From assembly GCA_023436495.1 (NCBI GenBank), contig JAEZIT010000105.1, forward strand, positions 1-11,596: a stretch of DNA of 11,596 nt. Direction: 5' to 3'. Positions 6,589-11,596 of the stretch are shown piece by piece (the first letter of the stretch is position 1; each line of letters starts with the position of its first letter). Source of the stretch: Acidobacteriota bacterium. Lineage in GTDB: Bacteria; Acidobacteriota; Blastocatellia; Pyrinomonadales; Pyrinomonadaceae. The translations under genes and the position numbers were made by a program. The notes beneath the pieces were generated by a model. It was not told where the DNA came from, searched no databases, and worked only from the letters and a program-made list of their open reading frames with translations.

Positions 6589-8487
6589 TTAGTTCCCTGT
6601 CCGGTTTCTTCTCAAAAGAAAAGCAGGATTTAATTTAGCGGCTCGCTGGAAATGCTTTTCGGCGAGCCTATTCATTTGTGCATTTTGCAGACGCAGCCCC
6701 AGCATCCAATGAAAATACGGATCGTCCGGCGTTAGCTTTTCGGCGCGGCTTTCAAACGGCCCTGCCTCAACGCCATCGTCCGGATCTTCTAAAGCTCCCG
6801 CCAGAAAATTTGACGTGAGCGGAAGATTAGGATTTGCAGCCAGAGCCTCTTTCCATACCTCGATCGCCTCGTCCTTGCGTCCTAAATTCCAGAGAGCTTC
6901 GCCGATCTCTTCCCTTGCGGTCGCGAGGTCCGGGCGCTCGGCCAACGCTTCTTCCAAACTCTCCAAAGCCTGCTCGTGCTGTTTGGAACGGTTCATTATC
7001 GCGCCGCGATAATAAAGGCTCAGGGCCCTCGCTTGTCCGCTCTGGTGCTCTGCGGCGTGCCCGAGCACGTCTATCGCCGTTTCGGGATCGCCTGAGAGGA
7101 ATTCCAGCCACGCAAGTTTTGGCATGGCATCGGTGTTTGTAAAAAGCCCGATACTCGCCGCGGTCCGCAAGTGCTTCTTCCCTTTTTCGATACTTGAGCG
7201 GTCGGCCGCTGACAGCCACTGCGCCGGGTCGCGTTGAGCAAGCGCCAACTCATCCGGGATCGCGACGTTTTCATACGCCGCAGTTCCGGCAGATTCGTGA
7301 TAGCGAACATATCCGCTGTGCACGGTCAGCCCTATCCACGCGGCCGCAAATGCAGTAAAAGCCCATCCCGCCAATTTTACCGCTCCGCCATATCGCAGGC
7401 TGCGTCCATAAAATGTGCTGTCCGGTGTTGTGAATAGCTTCCACGTTTTCAACGCCAAGAATGTTGTTACGATCGCTATACCGATGGCCATCAGCATTGG
7501 AATAAGCTGATAAACGTTCCACACAGCGAAATAGCTCGCTATAAAGACGACCGCACCGGCAACCTCTTCGCCCCAGGTCAGCGAATAGTTCCTGCTGACC
7601 TTGTTCGGCGTCCCCACTGCGGGCTTTCCGAATCCGAAATACAATGCATCATTCGGACAAACGCTGACGCAATCCATGCATTTCATACAGCCCGGATCGA
7701 CCACCATCCCGTACTTTTCAACCTCGGCGTGGACCAGCACGTTGGAGGTACAAACCGCCGTACAATGTCCGCATTGATTGCACGCATCGGTCACCCGGAT
7801 CTTTCCCGGAGCGAATCTGTCTGCGATAACAAAGATCCCGCCGTACGGACAGCCGTACGTGCAGAAACCTTTTGAACCGAGAAAATAGACCGTAAGAAAT
7901 CCGCAGATAAAAAGGAACGGCACGGCGACCGCGAAAGGCGGAAATGTCGCCCAGAACTCCGTCGTGATCAGATGATTAGTAAATTGCGGGATCAACGGCT
8001 CGCTCTTCGGCTTCGTGATCGCACGAGAGATAGTCGGCCATGCGAACATATAGAATGCCGCAGCGATCGGGATATACATCAGCAGCCGCGACCGGAACGG
8101 CCTCGGCTTCAACCCGACCTTTTTCAGCATCCATGCGCACAGGTCCTGAAGCGCGACGATATGACATCCCCAACCGCAGACGAACCTGCCGAAAATGAGC
8201 GTCGCCAGTATCGCAAGAGAAAAGAATATGACCCCCGCGTTGATCGCTCCGTTCTGAAGCGTGTACATGGCTTCCGAGGGCTCGATCGGTGTCGTGGTCG
8301 ACCCCGTGATGCGCCATTGAACGAAGTGCGCGATCATTAGCAGATTCAACAAGATCAACGCGCCCGCCCGCCATCGTCCAGCCCGCGATTCCCGCGGCTG
8401 TGCCGAAGCGGTCTCCGAATTTTTCAGGATCGGCAGTTCTTTGCCCTTCTTTGGCTTGGAAACGGTGCCATCGCAGCCATCTTTCAT
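6589..8487 (-). CDS. Membrane polyferredoxin (NapH/NosR/CcoG type) fused to TPR repeats
   Basis: This 632-residue protein has two parts. Residues 1-390 resemble the NapH/NosR/CcoG core. Membrane segments lie at about 41-58, 80-99, 135-152, 180-204, 309-346 (probably two) and 370-390. The two characteristic membrane-edge motifs are CGWGCH (C104, C108) and CTYGCP (C209, C213). Two ferredoxin-type 4Fe-4S motifs follow: C236-x2-C239-x2-C242-x3-C246 and C267-x2-C270-x2-C273-x3-C277-P. Residues about 435-625 form TPR-like helical repeats, such as ALESLEEALAERPDLATA and AIEVWKEALAANPNLP. The family passes electrons from the quinone pool or across the membrane to partner reductases, or helps oxidase assembly; no partner gene lies nearby, so the role here is open. 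The TPR part suggests a docking surface. It ends 3 bases from the convergent nrdJ stop. No Shine-Dalgarno site is visible, so the start is less certain. Confidence 0.88.
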   Translation of the reverse strand: MKDGCDGTVSKPKKGKELPILKNSETASAQPRESRAGRWRAGALILLNLLMIAHFVQWRITGSTTTPIEPSEAMYTLQNGAINAGVIFFSLAILATLIFGRFVCGWGCHIVALQDLCAWMLKKVGLKPRPFRSRLLMYIPIAAAFYMFAWPTISRAITKPKSEPLIPQFTNHLITTEFWATFPPFAVAVPFLFICGFLTVYFLGSKGFCTYGCPYGGIFVIADRFAPGKIRVTDACNQCGHCTAVCTSNVLVHAEVEKYGMVVDPGCMKCMDCVSVCPNDALYFGFGKPAVGTPNKVSRNYSLTWGEEVAGAVVFIASYFAVWNVYQLIPMLMAIGIAIVTTFLALKTWKLFTTPDSTFYGRSLRYGGAVKLAGWAFTAFAAAWIGLTVHSGYVRYHESAGTAAYENVAIPDELALAQRDPAQWLSAADRSSIEKGKKHLRTAASIGLFTNTDAMPKLAWLEFLSGDPETAIDVLGHAAEHQSGQARALSLYYRGAIMNRSKQHEQALESLEEALAERPDLATAREEIGEALWNLGRKDEAIEVWKEALAANPNLPLTSNFLAGALEDPDDGVEAGPFESRAEKLTPDDPYFHWMLGLRLQNAQMNRLAEKHFQRAAKLNPAFLLRRNRTGN

Positions 8488-8492
8488 ATATA

Positions 8493-8521
8493 TTGGTAAA
8501 ACGTGCGGGCCGGTTCGACAA
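8493..8521 (-). promoter_or_regulatory. Weak promoter candidate for the polyferredoxin-TPR gene
   Basis: On the minus strand, TTGTCG (8521-8516) and TACCAA (8498-8493) are 17 bases apart; they match four and three of six consensus positions. The -10 ends 5 bases before the ATG, so the mRNA would be leaderless. A separate dyad, GTTGAA-N8-TTCAAC (8536-8555), lies just upstream and could be an operator. Both are tentative. Confidence 0.25.
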
Positions 8522-8711
8522 CGATCGTCCGGAAGGTTGAATTTCCCTTTTCAACATTAAATCATACATTTCCCGATTCGCGGAACGCACGGTCAACCGC
8601 TGTATCCGCGATAAAAGGAAAGTCACAAAATTTTTTATCAACCTAAGGCCCGCCCATCCGTCGCCACGGTTTATACAGATTCAATACCTTATTAATATCT
8701 CTTAATTACTA

Positions 8712-8740
8712 TTGACCGATTCGCTAATGTAAGCTAAAGT
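8712..8740 (+). promoter_or_regulatory. Promoter of the secreted-protein gene
   Basis: TTGACC (8712-8717) and TAAAGT (8735-8740) are 17 bases apart and preceded by an AT-rich stretch (about 8681-8711) that could act as an UP element. Transcription should begin near 8747, giving a leader of about 85 bases. This places the GTG at 8739 at the -10 box, which argues against it as a start codon and supports ATG 8832. Confidence 0.6.
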
Positions 8741-8816
8741 GAATTACCAATTCCAGTTACAAGGGCCCACCATCGGCAGCGGTGTATTCAGGCTCGGTTA
8801 TCAAAGGTTAAAATTT

Positions 8817-8824
8817 AAGAGGAG
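8817..8824 (+). promoter_or_regulatory. Ribosome binding site deciding the start of the secreted protein
   Basis: AAGAGGAG (8817-8824), followed by a second AGAGG (8823-8827), lies 7 bases before ATG 8832. It selects that codon over in-frame upstream starts, and a signal-anchor-like sequence follows directly. Confidence 0.8.
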
Positions 8825-8831
8825 AGGTTTG

Positions 8832-10949
8832 ATGAAAAACAAGTTGCTGGGCAGCCGGTATCGTATTTTTTTTGCGGTATTCGGTGTATTTGCGTTGATT
8901 TTAGCTTTATTGAGTTTCTCTGAACAGGAAACTGCGGCAGGTCCGGACGGTGAGACCGGACTGCTCGAGAAAATGATCGTGGCGGACGGCAGCGTCGCGA
9001 TGGAGATCGATCTTGGCCGACTAAACGGAAGCCGTGGTACAGGTTCGACCACACTGCGTTTCGACGCGGTGCCGAATACCTTCTTTACCACGATGGTCTT
9101 CAATAACGAATTTCGCGGTTCACTCCCCAGTTCGATGGAGCTGGCTCCGCAAAAAGCCGTCGGATTGCCCGATAAACTTCAGGCTTCGTTCGACCGCCTC
9201 GAAGTTGAAAGCACCCCGATCGGCGGCCCCTATGAATTAGTGGTCCGTGACAGCAAATCCGGCTTTGTTTTCTTCAATATCGAAGGCCACGAATACGGAT
9301 ACGACCCGGAAACGCGTGTTCTGGCTATCAAAGGCGGCAGAGTGCTGCTGTCCGATGAATTCGCGGCCGAACTCGGAATGAAAGCCGGCGGCGCGATCAT
9401 CGGCACATTCGATGCCGAAGCGACATTAAAGGCTATCGAAGTCTCCAGGATAGTCAATGGTTCTGTTGAATCGAACAAGCTGCCTCCGATGAACGATCCG
9501 ATGGCAGGAACCGTTCCCGGTCCTGATGTGATCGTGGGCGATCTGAACGGCCTTGCACAGTTTGGCAGCGCTGACGGCGCCTTCGTCGGGCTTGCCGTTG
9601 GTACCGATTCGTGCAATTTCGGCACTGTTGATCTTAACTGGTTCGCACTCCCGAGCAACGATCACCCGGTAATTCCGCAAAATATGTACAGATTGAGCGG
9701 CGGAGCCGGAAATGACCTGCGTTTAGAACAGATCGGCCAGTCGGCAATGAAACACGCGTTTACCGCTTTGACCCAGAACCTTTGCTCGCTCGGATGCAAT
9801 GGTGTCGGCGGATCGCGTCTCGGTTCAGGATGTTCTGACCCGTATTCGGCAAGTCTTAACGCCGGCCCGAGCCTTGGGTCGCGTGCCTGGGTAAACCCGT
9901 TTACGGGCTTTTATCCCCGAGGCGATTCGGCTACGAACCCGAACAATCACGCAGGCCACGTTCACACGGGCCCTTCGCACAGGATCCTGACGCAGATCAG
10001 CGACCTGTCCTCCACTCAGAATCCCGGAGCGACCTACTACGCCGAAGCGCAGTACATCACACCGCACGAATACGCCTGGTGCCAGTCAAACCCGACCCAG
10101 TGCAATATGTATAACAACGTCTCGTATCGCCGTTATAACGTCAACGGTACGGGCAGCCCGTTCAGTTTCTCGCCGGCGGCTTCGACCGTTCGCCAAAAAC
10201 CGGCCATAAATGCGTGGCCCGGCGCAACGATCGCCGAGATCCGCCCCGCTCCCGGAGCTGACGGTATCGCGTTCATCGCCTACAAAATAACGCAGACCTC
10301 CCCGGGCGTTTGGCATTACGAGTACGCGATATACAACCAGAATCTTGATCGCGGCATTCAATCGTTCAGCGTGCCCGTCGGTAACGGCGTAACGTTGACG
10401 AACCTTGGTTTCCATGCCCCGCCGCAACATCCGGGATGGTCGGCTGATGGAACGTTCAACAATGCGGGCTACAGCAGCACCCCGTGGACGCCGGCTCAGA
10501 CCGCCGGTGCGATCACATGGAGCACGGAAACATTTGCCGCCAATCAGAATGCCAATGCTATTCGCTGGGGTACGATGTACAACTTCCGATTCGATTCGAA
10601 TCAGGCCCCTCAGAATACAACGGCAACGGTCGGATTCTTCAAGACGGGCGACCCTGTAACGGTTCAGGTCCAAGGCCCCGGCGCCGCACCGGCGTCTTCG
10701 GTATCTATTTCCGGACGTGTCCAATCATCGAACGGCTGGGCAATTCCGAACGCCCGTGTAAGCGTTTCCAACGGCAGCGGAATCACCCATGTGGTTCGTG
10801 CCAACCCGTTCGGATACTACCGAATCGACGGTGTCCAAACAGGTGTGACCTACACAATCACTGCATCCGCGAAGGAGTACAACTTCACTCCCGTGAACAT
10901 GCAGATCACTGACAACGTGAACAACCTGAATTTCATAGCTTTACCGTAA
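8832..10949 (+). CDS. Large secreted protein of unknown function with C-terminal carboxypeptidase-regulatory-like domain
   Basis: I do not recognise a named function. The 705-residue protein starts with a signal-peptide-like segment: MKNKLLGSRYR and a hydrophobic stretch at about 12-28. Residues about 45-215 form a less conserved N-terminal region. Residues about 231-610 look like one large domain rich in Asn, Gly, Ser and aromatics. Notable blocks are DVIVGDLNG (232-240), GTDSCNFGTVDLNW (257-270), HPVIPQNMYRL (278-288), GQSAMKHAFTAL (302-313), GSGCSDPYSASLN (331-343), WHYEYAIYNQNLDR (494-507) and RWGTMYNFRF (578-587). I recall similar blocks in uncharacterised exported proteins of Planctomycetes, but could not check. 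Its six cysteines (261, 318, 322, 334, 417, 424) all fall in this domain and probably form disulfides. Residues about 622-703 match a carboxypeptidase-regulatory-like beta-sandwich (SISGRV...GYYRIDGV). It is a single-gene unit with its own promoter and terminator. Confidence 0.85.
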   Translation: MKNKLLGSRYRIFFAVFGVFALILALLSFSEQETAAGPDGETGLLEKMIVADGSVAMEIDLGRLNGSRGTGSTTLRFDAVPNTFFTTMVFNNEFRGSLPSSMELAPQKAVGLPDKLQASFDRLEVESTPIGGPYELVVRDSKSGFVFFNIEGHEYGYDPETRVLAIKGGRVLLSDEFAAELGMKAGGAIIGTFDAEATLKAIEVSRIVNGSVESNKLPPMNDPMAGTVPGPDVIVGDLNGLAQFGSADGAFVGLAVGTDSCNFGTVDLNWFALPSNDHPVIPQNMYRLSGGAGNDLRLEQIGQSAMKHAFTALTQNLCSLGCNGVGGSRLGSGCSDPYSASLNAGPSLGSRAWVNPFTGFYPRGDSATNPNNHAGHVHTGPSHRILTQISDLSSTQNPGATYYAEAQYITPHEYAWCQSNPTQCNMYNNVSYRRYNVNGTGSPFSFSPAASTVRQKPAINAWPGATIAEIRPAPGADGIAFIAYKITQTSPGVWHYEYAIYNQNLDRGIQSFSVPVGNGVTLTNLGFHAPPQHPGWSADGTFNNAGYSSTPWTPAQTAGAITWSTETFAANQNANAIRWGTMYNFRFDSNQAPQNTTATVGFFKTGDPVTVQVQGPGAAPASSVSISGRVQSSNGWAIPNARVSVSNGSGITHVVRANPFGYYRIDGVQTGVTYTITASAKEYNFTPVNMQITDNVNNLNFIALP

Positions 10950-10971
10950 TTCAGGGATAATGTTCGATCTG

Positions 10972-10997
10972 AAAGGCGGCCCTCGGGCCGCCTTTTT
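10972..10997 (+). terminator. Strong rho-independent terminator of the secreted-protein gene
   Basis: A 10-bp perfect stem (10972-10981 with 10986-10995, core GGCGGCC/GGCCGCC) has a CTCG tetraloop. It runs into TTTTT at 10993-10997, 23 bases after the stop codon. The A-rich left arm could give partial termination from the other side too. Confidence 0.92.
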
Positions 10998-11032
10998 CGT
11001 TGCAAAACTTAGAAGACGATCTTGGAGCCTTT

Positions 11033-11230
11033 TTCCTAATTACTAATTACCAATTGACCAATTAATAATTACCAATGAGAAAAAGCCCAATTCTAATGCG
11101 GAAGCCCGCGCAGTAAGGGCGAAACACTCACCATTGCCCTGATCCAACCCTCTTTGCGTCCTCCGCGTCTTTGCGTGAGATCCTCTCCACCGAAACAATT
11201 CCTAATTCGCAATTCTAAATTCATAATTCC
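11033..11230. repeat. Non-coding composite repeat island
   Basis: Between the terminator at 10997 and the last gene's stop at 11319 I see no credible gene. AT-rich tracts of the TAATTACCAAT type lie at about 11036-11078 (two exact 11-base copies, 11044-11054 and 11066-11076, period 22) and about 11197-11230. Between them is a GC-richer stretch, including GGAAGCCCGCGC at about 11100-11111 and a CGCAAAG-type unit at 11150-11184. The pattern resembles short dispersed intergenic repeats rather than genes. Only this one window is visible, so genome-wide copy number is inferred. Confidence 0.6.
11150..11184 (-). repeat. CGCAAAG-type repeat, copy A
   Basis: On the minus strand this reads GATCTCACGCAAAGACGC and continues with degenerate 9-base ACGCAAAG-like units. 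It shares an exact 18-base block (11165-11182) with copy B at 11297-11314. Units like this recur in intergenic regions of several bacterial phyla and give false translations such as KDAKNAK. Confidence 0.7.
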
Positions 11231-11239
11231 TTCCCATAT

Positions 11240-11270
11240 AAAAACAGCCGCCGGAGTATCCCCGACGGCC
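11240..11270 (-). terminator. Rho-independent terminator of the FG-GAP/VCBS gene
   Basis: On the minus strand an 8-bp stem GCCGTCGG/CCGGCGGC (11269-11262 with 11254-11247, one G-T pair) encloses a 7-base loop. It is followed by TG and five Ts (11244-11240). It lies 50 bases beyond the stop at 11319, with repeat copy B between. Confidence 0.75.
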
Positions 11271-11275
11271 ATCTT

Positions 11276-11318
11276 TCTTCTTGCTTCGCGTTCTTTGCGT
11301 CTTTGCGTGAGATCTTTC
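11276..11318 (-). repeat. CGCAAAG-type repeat, copy B
   Basis: On the minus strand this reads CTCACGCAAAGACGCAAAG followed by AACGCGAAG, a roughly 9-base periodic unit. The 18 bases at 11297-11314 are identical to 11165-11182 in copy A, 132 bases away and in the same orientation. It sits directly after the stop of the FG-GAP/VCBS gene, before that gene's terminator, so it would be transcribed as its 3' UTR. Confidence 0.7.
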
Positions 11319-11596
11319 TTATCTCACAAAAGCACTCGGCACCGGCACGTCTCCTGCCGTGCCGAACCCGATGACCACCTGTCCTGCCGCCGAGCGGTTG
11401 ATGTACCATGTCCCTGCTCTAAAGACCACAGGGGCCGCCTTTCCGTCCCCGTCATAGTCTCCCGTAGAAGGCACGTCTCCCGCCACGCCGAACGGGAAGC
11501 CGTAGAAGGTGAGGTCCTCGCTCCGCAATATGTACCAGAATCCCGTCGACGGCCTGAACACCGCCACATCCGTCTTCCCGTCACCCGTGTAATCCG
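11319..11596 (-). CDS. FG-GAP/VCBS repeat protein, C-terminal part (cut by the window edge)
   Basis: The reading frame is open from the window edge to the TAA at 11319-11321, about 92 codons. The visible residues are two tandem beta-propeller-type repeats with calcium-binding-like loops: DYTGDGKTDVAVFRP, then WYILRS, FGVAGDVP, and DYDGDGKAAPVVF, then WYINRS and FGTAGDVP. It ends in a short SAFVR tail. This is the usual C-terminal pattern of large secreted FG-GAP/VCBS proteins of environmental bacteria, involved in surface or extracellular functions. In the second repeat the usual Asp after GDGK is replaced by Ala-Ala, so that loop may bind calcium less well. The start and N-terminus lie outside the window; an internal GTG at 11567 is not the real start. 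Confidence 0.85.
   Translation of the reverse strand, partial: DYTGDGKTDVAVFRPSTGFWYILRSEDLTFYGFPFGVAGDVPSTGDYDGDGKAAPVVFRAGTWYINRSAAGQVVIGFGTAGDVPVPSAFVR

Noticed and set aside
7976..8641. Open frame of 221 codons overlapping the polyferredoxin gene in another frame
   Set aside because: It is arginine-rich with no domain, whereas the overlapping frame has clear membrane segments and iron-sulfur motifs.
8739..8831. Upstream in-frame GTG start for the secreted protein
   Set aside because: The GTG falls in the predicted -10 box, and the Shine-Dalgarno site and signal peptide both point to ATG 8832.
10086..10724. Open frame of 212 codons antisense to the secreted-protein gene
   Set aside because: It has no recognisable motif or start signal, and the plus-strand frame has a promoter, Shine-Dalgarno site, signal peptide and terminator.
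11044..11076. CRISPR-like spaced direct repeat
   Set aside because: Only two 11-base AT-rich copies with an 11-base gap, and no cas genes; it is a simple dispersed repeat.
11221..11409. Short minus-strand frame containing a KDAKNAK peptide
   Set aside because: It is a translation of the CGCAAAG repeat and a terminator, partly overlapping the real FG-GAP/VCBS frame in another phase.

Overview
The window looks like ordinary chromosome from a moderately GC-rich, Gram-negative-type bacterium. An Acidobacteriota (Blastocatellia-like) origin is my best guess. It rests on exported FG-GAP/VCBS and carboxypeptidase-regulatory-domain proteins, an intergenic repeat reading ACGCAAAGACGCAAAG, and the mix of genes. 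No marker gene proves it.

Layout. Positions 1-307 hold a tRNA-Asp(GTC) and a tRNA-Val(TAC) on the minus strand, with an imperfect 26-base inverted repeat between them and a rho-independent terminator after the Asp gene. At 424-1302 (minus) is a farnesyl-diphosphate-synthase-type prenyltransferase (ispA). It is divergent from a plus-strand pair: a flavin-reductase-like protein (1394-1882) and, 4 bases later, an exported PHP-family metallohydrolase (1887-2873). The minus-strand gene for the redox chaperone Hsp33 (hslO, 2870-3760) overlaps that pair tail to tail by 4 bases. A 308-base regulatory region then precedes nrdJ (4069-6585), the adenosylcobalamin-dependent ribonucleotide reductase. It holds two promoter-like sites and a near-consensus NrdR box. 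Converging on nrdJ with a 3-base gap is a minus-strand membrane polyferredoxin of the NapH/NosR/CcoG type fused to a TPR tail (6589-8487). A divergent promoter region (8488-8831) leads to a large secreted protein of unknown function (8832-10949) with a strong terminator. From about 11000 the sequence is non-coding, with AT-rich and CGCAAAG-type repeats. A partial minus-strand FG-GAP/VCBS repeat protein then runs off the right edge.

How it fits together. Most genes are single-gene housekeeping units: isoprenoid synthesis, dNTP synthesis and redox proteostasis. The only likely operon is flavin reductase plus PHP protein. nrdJ is probably controlled by NrdR, and I see no cobalamin riboswitch. 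Two translation styles appear. nrdJ and the secreted protein have long leaders and strong Shine-Dalgarno sites. ispA, the flavin reductase and, more weakly, hslO and the polyferredoxin lack a Shine-Dalgarno site and have promoter-like hexamers placed so that transcription would begin at or within a few bases of the start codon.

I found no mobile element, CRISPR array, phage gene or defence system. The points most worth following up are the nrdJ control region, the polyferredoxin-TPR fusion, the secreted protein, the predicted leaderless genes and the repeat island.
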